In this document: piece after piece, positions 9,448 through 16,173 of the stretch
Layout of the letters: each line of letters starts with the position of its first letter
How positions within the stretch are numbered: the stretch's first letter is position 1
NCBI GenBank assembly: GCA_030141605.1
Contig: JAQGDQ010002437.1
Coordinates: forward strand, 1-37,632
From: Tubiluchus corallicola
Lineage: Eukaryota > Priapulida > Priapulimorpha > Priapulimorphida > Tubiluchidae
Direction: 5' to 3'
Length of the DNA: 37,632 bases
Made by a program: the position numbers and the translations under genes
Notes under the pieces: generated by a model
The model's input: the letters and a program-made list of their open reading frames with translations, nothing else
Told to the model about the DNA's origin: nothing
The model's database searches: none

Positions 9448-9716
9448 TGTTCACTGTCCTCCGGGTTTGTGTTCGCCCAGCTATCCAGTGAATCAATGGC
9501 TTTCTGCAGACGCAGGCCGATTCCGACCAGACGCTCTGCATCCGGGTGCTTGGATTCGACCAGAGCCTTGTTTGCCTCCCGAACATATTCCGGGGTGTAG
9601 CGGTTCAGGGTGGATGTTGCCGACTGAATCTGCTCAGGCGGCCTGTACGTGGCGCAGCCAGCAACCATACCGGCCAGCGTCAATGGGATTACCCATTCGA
9701 GTGCTTTCTTTAACAT
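9444..9716 (-). CDS. Small phage lipoprotein
   Basis: The 90-residue protein begins with a short basic start and a hydrophobic stretch (WVIPLTLAGMVAGC). Its lipobox A-G-C at residues 19-21 predicts lipid attachment to Cys21 after signal peptidase II cleavage. The mature part is helical, with no recognised domain. A good AGGAG precedes ATG 9716. It is first of the terminase trio. None of the six element promoter motifs lies upstream, so these genes probably use another signal in 9717-9856. It might be a spanin-like or superinfection-related lipoprotein, but nothing in the sequence decides this. Confidence 0.65.
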   Translation of the reverse strand: MLKKALEWVIPLTLAGMVAGCATYRPPEQIQSATSTLNRYTPEYVREANKALVESKHPDAERLVGIGLRLQKAIDSLDSWANTNPEDSEQ

Positions 9717-9794
9717 GTTGCGCTCCTTTGTTTTAGGGTTGTTGAATTAATGCAGAAACATCTCTGCAAACACTTGATTTCCAAGGGGATATAA

Positions 9795-9826
9795 GCGTCA
9801 TTGGACATGACGCGGGACGGTCCCGC
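9795..9826. repeat. Two abutting perfect inverted repeats between divergent units
   Basis: GCGTCAT-TGGAC-ATGACGC (9795-9813) is a 7-bp arm palindrome with a 5-bp spacer. It runs directly into GCGGGAC-G-GTCCCGC (9812-9826). They lie between the leftward lipoprotein-terminase genes and the rightward recombinase cluster, 30 bp before the latter. A further small hairpin, TGCAGA-N6-TCTGCA, lies nearby at about 9750-9767. Operator or recombinase site are both possible. Confidence 0.6.
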
Positions 9827-9856
9827 AGAACCATAAACCGAAGCAGGAGACGCCCC

Positions 9857-10051
9857 ATGAAACAGGTAAAAAACAGCGACGACGCCAGAACGGCCTACAA
9901 AAAGCGCCAGGACAACATTGCCGAGTACATCCAGCGGATTCAGCAGAAGCTGGCCGCAGATGCAGGGCAGTCGAATATCAACTGGGCGCATGTCGGCTCG
10001 CTCGGGCATGTCGAAGAGCTGCTCCAGCAGATCGATGAGTTTCTGGGTTAA
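9857..10051 (+). CDS. Small protein of the recombinase cluster, unknown function
   Basis: The 64 residues are highly charged and helical (MKQVKNSDDARTAYKKRQ...), with no recognised domain. ATG 9857 follows CAGGAG at proper spacing. The gene is 33 bp upstream of the core-binding-domain gene and on the same strand, so it may be a directionality factor or accessory, but it shows no clear HTH. Codon use fits its neighbours. Confidence 0.55.
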   Translation: MKQVKNSDDARTAYKKRQDNIAEYIQRIQQKLAADAGQSNINWAHVGSLGHVEELLQQIDEFLG

Positions 10052-10084
10052 GCCACCGGCTTCAAAAACAAAGGAGTTAATGCC

Positions 10085-10456
10085 ATGACAGAAATGACCA
10101 TTCATGAAACCACAGCCGCCTTCATCAACCATCTTCGGGAGAACGGCAAAAAGGAACGGACGCTCTACACCTACCGGAAGGACCTCGATCTCATCGAGGG
10201 ATACTTCGGCAAGGACAAGAAGCTTCAGGAGCTGCGTATCACTCAGGTTGGAAAGTTCCTCAAATGCGATGCGCTGCTGAAGCTCGGAAATGGCAATGCC
10301 CGGGCCGAAAGAACCGTCGCCAAGACCATCCGCGTGTTCCGGATGATGCTGGTCTGGGCCAAGGATGCCGGACTTATCGATGAGCTCCCGCTGCCCAAGA
10401 GCACCCCGATGGGACACAGCAAGCAGGCGGAGGTGACCGATGCCGAACAGCAGTGA
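10085..10456 (+). CDS. Stand-alone core-binding (SAM-like) domain of a tyrosine recombinase
   Basis: The 123-residue protein is almost entirely an integrase N-terminal core-binding domain (THETTAAFINHLRENGK-like start, R-T-L-Y-T-Y-R-K-D-L, then VAKTIRVFRMMLVWAKDAGLI). It has no catalytic domain. The last 17 bp overlap the start of the complete recombinase in another frame, so the two are translationally coupled. It is not simply the front of a frameshifted enzyme, because the next gene has its own complete core-binding domain. It may bind DNA as a partner or as a competitor of the full recombinase (inference). Confidence 0.75.
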   Translation: MTEMTIHETTAAFINHLRENGKKERTLYTYRKDLDLIEGYFGKDKKLQELRITQVGKFLKCDALLKLGNGNARAERTVAKTIRVFRMMLVWAKDAGLIDELPLPKSTPMGHSKQAEVTDAEQQ

Positions 10457-11348
10457 TCGACTGGAAGCGGCCATAGAGCGGTTCTGTGCCCACCTGTCGG
10501 CCGATAACAAAGCGGCAGGGACTGTGACCGCATACCGGCGGGATCTGCGACTGGTGGCCTGTGTGGCCGAATCCTTCCAGCCTGGACTCTGCTGCCAAGA
10601 TGTGACACGCGGTCTGCTTGACCGGGCTTTATCCTCGCCAGAGCTGTTGACCACAGACACGGGAGCACGATCCCCGGCATCGGTACATCGGCTGAAGGCA
10701 GCGGTCCGCTCATTCTTTACATGGACAACCGATGCCGGGCTTACAACTGAAAACCCGGCCCGGTCGGTTCGCATGAAAAGACTGGCGCAGAAGCCGCCGG
10801 TGTTTCTTACGGCTTCAGAAAAAAAGGCGCTGCTGAAAGAGGTAAAAGGCCGCACGGGCGTTGCCGGAATGCGGGACCGGGTCATGATCGAAGTCCTGCT
10901 TGGCACCGGTATCCGCATCGGTGAGCTTGAGGCGCTGGACACAGACGATATCGACCTCGATGCAAAGCATCTGAGAGTCAGAGCCAAAGGGAATGTGGTG
11001 CAGGTCAAATTCATAAAAACCGACCTCCGCATCCTGTTGAAAAGATATTTGAAAGAACGATCCCGGCAAAGCACAGCGCCATGCAGCGCACTGTTTCTGT
11101 CCAATAGAGGAACACGTCTTTGCCAGCGGCAGATAGCCAACCGAATAGCCTTGTGGCTGAGGAAGGCCGGGATTGAAAAGAACCTGACTCCGCATGGGCT
11201 GCGGCATACGTTTGCAACCCACCTTTACGGAGCCACCAATGACCTGCTTGTCGTGCAGAGGGCGCTGGAGCACCGGGATATTTCAACAACCCAGATTTAC
11301 ACCCACCTTGTCGATGGCCAGCTCGAGGATGCTCTTGAAAGACTGTGA
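10440..11348 (+). CDS. Tyrosine recombinase, XerC/XerD-like
   Basis: A complete 302-residue site-specific recombinase. The core-binding domain covers about residues 5-105. The catalytic domain shows R159 (GTGIRIGEL), H252 and R255 (HGLRHTF), H278 (LEHRDISTT) and nucleophile Y287 (IYTHL), so all key residues except an unassigned lysine are visible. ATG 10440 lies inside the preceding gene. It may integrate or excise the element, or resolve dimers as Xer does. The 45-bp-period repeats directly downstream (11429 onwards) are a natural candidate for its target. Confidence 0.9.
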   Translation: MPNSSDRLEAAIERFCAHLSADNKAAGTVTAYRRDLRLVACVAESFQPGLCCQDVTRGLLDRALSSPELLTTDTGARSPASVHRLKAAVRSFFTWTTDAGLTTENPARSVRMKRLAQKPPVFLTASEKKALLKEVKGRTGVAGMRDRVMIEVLLGTGIRIGELEALDTDDIDLDAKHLRVRAKGNVVQVKFIKTDLRILLKRYLKERSRQSTAPCSALFLSNRGTRLCQRQIANRIALWLRKAGIEKNLTPHGLRHTFATHLYGATNDLLVVQRALEHRDISTTQIYTHLVDGQLEDALERL

Positions 11349-11423
11349 CAGCATCCTTGGCCTGAACATCCGGAGCGGCTCCTGCTGCTCCTTTTTCGTT
11401 CCCGGGCCGCATATTAAAATTGC

Positions 11424-11545
11424 GGCATATGCCGTTATGCGCGAACAAGGCCATATAGGCCACTTTGGGATTTATGGCGTTATGTGCGCATAAGCCAATA
11501 AAGTTGATTTTCTTATGTATGGTCTTATGCGCATAGGATTGGAGG
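11424..11545. repeat. Three palindromic repeats with an exact 45-bp period
   Basis: Related units begin ATGCCGTTATGCGCG (11429), ATGGCGTTATGTGCGCATAA (11474) and ATGGTCTTATGCGCATAG (11519), exactly 45 bp apart. Each holds a partial or full TTATGNGCGCATAA dyad. A perfect 12-bp palindrome CGGCATATGCCG (11423-11434) and GGCC-ATATA-GGCC lie in the first unit. The stretch is noncoding, between the convergent ends of the recombinase gene and the nuclease-like gene. An inverted 15-bp match to the unit recurs at about 14362-14378. Confidence 0.75.
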
Positions 11546-11557
11546 GAGTTGCTCAGT

Positions 11558-12352
11558 CTATGCATGGCTGACTCCCGGGAAATTCTGATTAAGAAAAGTT
11601 TCCTCCGCTAATTGTTCAACCTGCAGCGAGAGGTCAGAAACGGCTTCGGCCAGCGCAGAGTTCTTTCTGAACTGTTCTCCGTTAATCCTGATGACATGCC
11701 AACCTGCTTTTTTCAGGGCGGCATCTTTTCGGGCGTCGCGCTTCTGGCGTATCTGTCCGGAGTGGGTGAAGGTGTTGTCGATTTCAACTGCGATGCGGCA
11801 GGCACTGGAGCTCTGGCGGTCGACGAGCACCAGCGGAATATCGACCTCAAAACGATCAAGAATATGTTGAAGGTGATCGCCGATGATGACGTCCCACTTC
11901 ACATCGAGTACCAGCAATGCTTCGCGAAGCAGGTAGCGAACCTTGTGTTCCGCTTTTGAACCAAGCAGATATGTCTTTTTTCGGCTCTGCCGTGACTTAG
12001 CCATGGAACCGGCCATCTTGCCCTGTTGCCACGACAGTGATTTGCACTCCGCCCGTGTTCGCATTGGGACACCGGACTTCCTGACGAGGTTATAAACTGT
12101 TCGGTCAGAGGGGCAGAGTCCAAGCTGCTCCTGAAAAGCCCCGCACAGGTCAGGCACACTCATTTGAGCGTCAACGTAAAGATCCTGCATGATTGCATTG
12201 AGCGGCTTCTTGAATACCGCAATCAGAAAGAATTCAAACTTATGGAATTCAATCCCATCCAGCACAAACAAACGGCCAGCCTGCCGACACCGATCCTTGA
12301 TATCCGGAATCAGTTTATTCGTGGAACATGCCTTATCTGAAATTTCTGTCAT
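11558..12352 (-). CDS. DUF559/Vsr-like PD-(D/E)XK nuclease-domain protein
   Basis: The 264-residue protein has a helical N-terminal part with an HTH-like stretch (SDRTVYNLVRKSGVPM) and a C-terminal half resembling the DUF559/very-short-patch-repair fold: EVDIPLVLV, then AVEIDNTFTHSGQIRQKRD, AALKKAGWHVIRING. Here D-x-n-E-x-D plus downstream R/K residues would form the active site. A phage homing-type or processing endonuclease is possible. ATG 12352 has GGAGG 6 bp upstream. It follows the putative small terminase gene by 19 bp and probably shares promoter C. Confidence 0.6.
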   Translation of the reverse strand: MTEISDKACSTNKLIPDIKDRCRQAGRLFVLDGIEFHKFEFFLIAVFKKPLNAIMQDLYVDAQMSVPDLCGAFQEQLGLCPSDRTVYNLVRKSGVPMRTRAECKSLSWQQGKMAGSMAKSRQSRKKTYLLGSKAEHKVRYLLREALLVLDVKWDVIIGDHLQHILDRFEVDIPLVLVDRQSSSACRIAVEIDNTFTHSGQIRQKRDARKDAALKKAGWHVIRINGEQFRKNSALAEAVSDLSLQVEQLAEETFLNQNFPGVSHA

Positions 12353-12371
12353 CTTGAGCCTCCATAACTGC

Positions 12372-12908
12372 CTAATCCTTCTCGATCTTTCTTTTCGAGG
12401 CTCTGGTGTTATCTGAACTTTTTTTCGGCTTTTTCACGGAAGCGGTCTTCTGGGCGGCGGCTTCACTCACTTTTTCAAGAAGAGCGGAGGCCCATTCGGC
12501 CGGTGACGTCTGCGGACCTTTCGGCTCTTCACCCTCTCGGGCAATCTTGGTGGTCTTGAGATCCTTCATGTGGCAGCGGATCATCCGGTCGAGACTCTCG
12601 GCGGCCTGTGTGTTTCCTTCAACCTGAGCCCGGACCAGCTTCACCGAGTAGATGCCCACCAGTTCGACCTGCAGGAAGTCGCTGGACTTGTTGAACTGAA
12701 AGTCCTCGTGCAGCTTTTCAATGATGCTGTCGAACATGACCTTCTCTTCCGGAGTCAGGCAGCGGTCGGCAAAGATGCCGTGTTTGAGGGTTTGAAGGTT
12801 ACCCTGCATCGCTTCCACCTTATTTTTCATGGCCTCGGAGTGTTCGGCTTTACCCTCATTCCGATGCCATCGGTCTAAGCTGCTTTTGTCTGTTTCTGAT
12901 ATCGCCAA
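12372..12908 (-). CDS. Possible terminase small subunit
   Basis: The 178-residue protein has a central LKHGIFADRCLTPEEKVMF stretch followed by an amphipathic region (ELVGIYSVKLVRA). That arrangement recalls small DNA-binding phage proteins annotated as terminase small subunits. The C-terminus is lysine-rich and low complexity (KKPKKSS...KRKIEKD). The start appears to be TTG 12908 with CCGGAG upstream; no ATG fits as well. It is the first gene after promoter copy C. The family call is weak. What supports it is the absence of another small subunit in the window. Confidence 0.45.
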   Translation of the reverse strand: MAISETDKSSLDRWHRNEGKAEHSEAMKNKVEAMQGNLQTLKHGIFADRCLTPEEKVMFDSIIEKLHEDFQFNKSSDFLQVELVGIYSVKLVRAQVEGNTQAAESLDRMIRCHMKDLKTTKIAREGEEPKGPQTSPAEWASALLEKVSEAAAQKTASVKKPKKSSDNTRASKRKIEKD

Positions 12909-12996
12909 GGCTTATCTCCGGTTCTTCATTTTCGTTTTGCTAAGTCGGGGTTCGGGGCGGAAGGCAGATTTAGCCCGTTTTCCCGCACATCAAGCC

Positions 12997-13027
12997 TTAC
13001 ATACCGGAAGAGTCCTCAACCTGTCGG
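12997..13027 (-). promoter_or_regulatory. Element promoter motif, copy C
   Basis: Minus-strand CCGAC-N15-CCGGTATGTAA, the only copy with a base change in the downstream box (A to T). It lies 88 bp upstream of the 12908 start and sits inside the last codons and stop of the upstream 91-residue gene, so it is embedded in coding sequence. Confidence 0.7.
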
Positions 13028-13272
13028 GCGTCGGTCTCTTTTCTGTGGTCTGCGAGGATTTGGTTGACCCGGCGACGTGTGATACCAGCGAGGCTGGCAA
13101 TTTCATCGGTTTCGATTCCCTGACTTCTCAGGGCAATGACCAGCTGTCTGCGCTCCTTGTAAAAACTGCCCGGCGCTGGAATCCAAAGAATGCCGGAGTG
13201 ATACTTCTGTACCTCTTTGAGAAGCTCTCTCGGGAGGATGTGTTCGGCATTGGCGTATTTCTTAATGCTCAT
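12997..13272 (-). CDS. Mor/CD3324-like helix-turn-helix protein
   Basis: The 91-residue protein reads NAEHILPRELLKEVQKYHSG, then LWIPAPG, then a C-terminal HTH (TDEIASLAGITRRRVNQIL). This order (LP..LL..I....G..iyiP then HTH) is that of Mor/C-type and CD3324-family regulators. In phage Mu, Mor and C activate middle and late promoters, so this is an alternative candidate for the regulator that uses the 31-bp motif. ATG 13272 follows GGAGAGTAACC and overlaps the end of the upstream gene. It is the second gene of the promoter D unit. Confidence 0.65.
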   Translation of the reverse strand: MSIKKYANAEHILPRELLKEVQKYHSGILWIPAPGSFYKERRQLVIALRSQGIETDEIASLAGITRRRVNQILADHRKETDARQVEDSSGM

Positions 13273-14050
13273 GGTTACTCTCCACTTTCTTCAACCACGG
13301 CTGCGGTACATCCGGGTTGTGAAACCTGAGCGTGCTGGGACGCGGTGTATCCGGGCTGTGGATGATTTCGATATATCGTTCCGTCACGGCTCCAATCTTC
13401 TTGTCACCGCCGACAAAGCAGACCAGTCCGTAGTCCTGACCGCAGGGGAAACGGTATCGTCCTTGATTCTGGTATAACCTGGCTTCAGACCATTTCTGGG
13501 ACATAGCTTCCTCCTTGATGGCATCAACTTTGGCCAATGCGTCGGAGCTGACCTGCTCTATGCAATTCCAAGCTTCGTTTAGCGGATAAATCCAGTTGTT
13601 CTTGGGAGGTTCTGCAGGTTTCTCCGGTTCTGCCTGAACATGGCGGGGAGCTTGATAATTTTGCGGGCAGAGCTGGCGAAATGCCTGTTGTAAATCTTCC
13701 TTGCCGAATTTCTGAACAGCATATTCCTGAAGCGGATTGAATCTGCTTTTCAGGCTTTCCCATGTTGATTTAGGAAATTTACCGGCTTTGAAAGCGGACT
13801 GGGCTGCCAGCATGCGTGAACGGAGCCATGCGAAATACTCCGGTTCGAGACGTCGATAGATTTTGCCGTTATATTCCACATCGCTGGCGGACGTGACGGC
13901 CCACTCGAATTGTGCGGTATCCAGATCGGTGGATACAAAAAGATCGGGCTCCGGTGCGCTGGTGTCGTTTTCAGTTAGCTGCGGAGCTTGTTCGGAAGGC
14001 TCACACTCAGGGGAATCGAGATGCGTGAGCATGGTTTGTAAAAGGCTCAT
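13262..14050 (-). CDS. Hypothetical phage protein
   Basis: I do not recognise this 262-residue protein. The first 45 residues are acidic and low complexity. Residues about 45-125 form a conserved-looking block (AQFEWAVTSASDVEYNGK, RLEPEYFAWLRSRM). Then come a proline-rich linker and a C-terminal segment (RYRFPCGQDYGLVCFVGG) that could be a small beta domain. ATG 14050 follows GGAGG. It is the first gene after promoter copy D, 38 bp downstream, the shortest leader of the set. It overlaps the Mor-like gene by 11 bp. Confidence 0.6.
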   Translation of the reverse strand: MSLLQTMLTHLDSPECEPSEQAPQLTENDTSAPEPDLFVSTDLDTAQFEWAVTSASDVEYNGKIYRRLEPEYFAWLRSRMLAAQSAFKAGKFPKSTWESLKSRFNPLQEYAVQKFGKEDLQQAFRQLCPQNYQAPRHVQAEPEKPAEPPKNNWIYPLNEAWNCIEQVSSDALAKVDAIKEEAMSQKWSEARLYQNQGRYRFPCGQDYGLVCFVGGDKKIGAVTERYIEIIHSPDTPRPSTLRFHNPDVPQPWLKKVESNHEH

Positions 14051-14088
14051 GGGTGACCTCCGGAAGTTCGGGTTTATTTTTCTTCCCG

Positions 14089-14119
14089 TTACTTACCGGA
14101 ACCGGAGCCTGAGTGTCGG
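14089..14119 (-). promoter_or_regulatory. Element promoter motif, copy D
   Basis: Minus-strand CCGAC-N15-CCGGTAAGTAA, 38 bp upstream of the 14050 ATG. The GTAGAAAG repeat array begins 4 bp beyond its upstream box, where a regulator could contact polymerase. Confidence 0.78.
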
Positions 14120-14122
14120 ATG

Positions 14123-14443
14123 GTAGAAAGCGTAGAAAGGGGTTTCTACGCCAAGAGACCTTTCTACACCCCCTTTCTACATCTCTTAACAGTGGTAATA
14201 GCAGTTAGTTATAGATATTTTTGTAGAAAGTGTAGAAAGGTATAGAAATATTACTCACACATAGCCCTTTTTTTTCAGGCATGCCTTCATCCCATGATTT
14301 GAAAAAACTGAACAGTAAGGGGGAGTAACCTCTGAAACCTTTCTACACTTTCTACGCCTGCTGCATAACGCCATAAATAACAGTGACTTGCGCCGTAGAA
14401 AGGTGCTCTATGGACATTCTACATTGTAGAAAGGTCTTTCTAC
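14123..14443. repeat. Array of 11 GTAGAAAG iterons, many as 9-bp-spaced pairs
   Basis: Perfect 8-mers occur forward at 14123, 14132, 14223, 14232, 14395, 14426 and reversed at 14160, 14173, 14339, 14348, 14436. Three tandem pairs read GTAGAAAGYGTAGAAAG. Partial copies lie between (14143, 14241, 14415). The region is noncoding, AT-rich and divergent (promoter D leftward, fic rightward). It also holds the inverted copy of the 45-bp repeat unit near 14362. A replication origin or a shared operator are the main options. Confidence 0.8.
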
Positions 14444-14462
14444 ACCGGCGGCCTTTGTAACG

Positions 14463-14651
14463 ATTTTACCAACCAGATGCCGGTTTCTAATCGTTTTACC
14501 AGCCGAATAATAGTTTCGCCAGCCAGATGCCAATTTCTAAATACTGGCTGCTCGCTCGTAATTGTTTTACCAAGCAATGGTCGATTATTAATTGTTTTGT
14601 TGACAAATGGCCTGATTTTAACTATATTACCAGCAGAATAACAGTTTTACG
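14463..14651. repeat. Helically phased GTTTTACC repeats upstream of fic
   Basis: Copies or near copies of GTTTTACC begin at 14463, 14493, 14513, 14564, 14594, 14624 and 14644, giving intervals of 30, 20, 51, 30, 30 and 20 bp, close to whole turns of DNA. Several are followed by AGCC/AGCA and an AGATGC or GAATAA tail (longer 30- and 50-bp units). The last copy touches the fic ribosome-binding site, so a bound protein would block fic expression. Confidence 0.7.
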
Positions 14652-14661
14652 AGGAGACCGC

Positions 14662-16173
14662 ATGGATATAAACATTTTGGAATCTCGCCCGGCAGGCTAC
14701 GCGTATCTGCTTGATATGATGGGGCTGACAGGCATGCCCCATTGGCATACCTCGTTTGTGTCCTCATCAGGAACTCACAGATCGAAGGTTCAGGATGGAA
14801 CAATAGAAGACATCTACCCTATAAGGTACTGGCCCGGTGACAAGGTCGGCAATCATCTTGAATTCGCGCTGAAATATGACGGGGTCAATCTGGGCTTACT
14901 GGCTCGAATCTTCGAAAAGGTTTCTCAGGATGAGCTCACCGAGTTCATCAAATCCAAACCTACCGGGAAGTATGCTCGGAGAATATGGTTCTTCTATGAG
15001 TTTCTGACCGGCAAACAACTGCCTGTCGATGACCTGACTTCCGGCAATTATGTCGATGCATTGGAAGCCAAAGATTATTACACCGTTCAGAACGGAGAAA
15101 AATCTTCACGTCACCGCATTGTAAACAACCTTCTTGGCCCCAAATCGTTTTGCCCTGTCGTAAGAAGGACCGAAAAGCTTGCCAAGCTGGATTCATCCGA
15201 CCTGCGCAAAAGGTGTGAGGATATTGTCACCGCATATCCACCGGAACTGCTTCGCCGGGCACTGAGCTACCTCTACAACAAGGAAACGAAGTCATCTTTT
15301 GAAATTGAGCACATAAAGCCCAATGCTTCCCGTACTGAAAAATTCATCACATCGCTGGAGCTTGCCGAAAAGGAAGACTTCTGTGAAAAGGAAAGGCTGA
15401 TAGAGCTTCAGAACCGAATCGTTGATCCGCGTTTCAAAGACAGTGATTATCGGGTGAGCCAGAATTATGTCGGCCAGACGGTTGCCTATCAAAAGGAGAT
15501 CATACATTTCATTTGTCCAAAACCTGATAATCTGCAAAGCCTCATGGAGGGATTGATTGACTCCCATAAGCGGATGAAAGCGGGAAATGTATCCCCGGTC
15601 ATTCATGCGGCGAGCATTGCCTATGGCTTTGTGTTCCTGCACCCGTTTGAAGATGGGAACGGACGAATTCATCGGTTTCTGATACATAACATTCTGTCGC
15701 TGCAGGAGCTGGTACCACGCGGACTCATGTTTCCGGTTTCAGCTGTCATGCTCAAAAATCCGGCGGACTATGATGCATCACTGGAAGCTTTCTCCAGACC
15801 ATTGTTGCAACTCATCGATTATCGGCTGGATGAAATGGGGCAAATGACCGTCGAGAACGCAACCGCATGCTGGTATCAGTATATGGATATGACAGCTCAG
15901 TCAGAAGCTTTGTATGAGTTTGTAACCAAAACGATTGAAGAAGAACTCGTGGAAGAGCTCAGCTTTCTGGCCAACTACGACAATACCAAGAAGGCGATAC
16001 AGGATATCATTGATATGCCTGACCGCCTGATCGACTTATTCATCCAGTTGTGCCTGCAGAACAACGGCAACCTTTCTGCAAGGAAGAGATCCACTCACTT
16101 TGACTTCCTGACCGATGAAGAATTGTCGGCTATGGAACAGGCAGTTAAAGACGGCTATAACCGACCCGATTAG
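14662..16173 (+). CDS. Fic-domain protein (predicted nucleotidyltransferase)
   Basis: The 503-residue protein carries the complete Fic motif HPFEDGNGR at residues 327-335, so it probably transfers AMP or a related group to a target protein. SSFEIE at 211-216 resembles the inhibitory-helix motif (S/T-x-x-x-E), suggesting self-inhibition. The C-terminal 150 residues are helical. ATG 14662 behind GAGGAG is preferred over the in-frame ATG 14527, because the upstream stretch is the repeat array. In mobile elements such proteins often act as stress, defence or toxin-type modules; the target is unknown. It converges on the primase gene, the stop codons overlapping by 4 bp. Confidence 0.85.
   Translation: MDINILESRPAGYAYLLDMMGLTGMPHWHTSFVSSSGTHRSKVQDGTIEDIYPIRYWPGDKVGNHLEFALKYDGVNLGLLARIFEKVSQDELTEFIKSKPTGKYARRIWFFYEFLTGKQLPVDDLTSGNYVDALEAKDYYTVQNGEKSSRHRIVNNLLGPKSFCPVVRRTEKLAKLDSSDLRKRCEDIVTAYPPELLRRALSYLYNKETKSSFEIEHIKPNASRTEKFITSLELAEKEDFCEKERLIELQNRIVDPRFKDSDYRVSQNYVGQTVAYQKEIIHFICPKPDNLQSLMEGLIDSHKRMKAGNVSPVIHAASIAYGFVFLHPFEDGNGRIHRFLIHNILSLQELVPRGLMFPVSAVMLKNPADYDASLEAFSRPLLQLIDYRLDEMGQMTVENATACWYQYMDMTAQSEALYEFVTKTIEEELVEELSFLANYDNTKKAIQDIIDMPDRLIDLFIQLCLQNNGNLSARKRSTHFDFLTDEELSAMEQAVKDGYNRPD

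Noticed and set aside
9710-11140. 476-codon minus-strand open frame
   Set aside because: It is antisense to the recombinase pair, which has all catalytic residues on the plus strand; composition is serine/arginine-rich nonsense typical of shadows.
14123-14651. CRISPR array
   Set aside because: Repeats are 8 bp, both orientations, irregular spacing, no cas genes other than a Cas4-like phage nuclease.
14527-14661. Upstream extension of the Fic protein
   Set aside because: The segment is the GTTTTACC repeat array; ATG 14662 has a GAGGAG site and the extension has no domain similarity.
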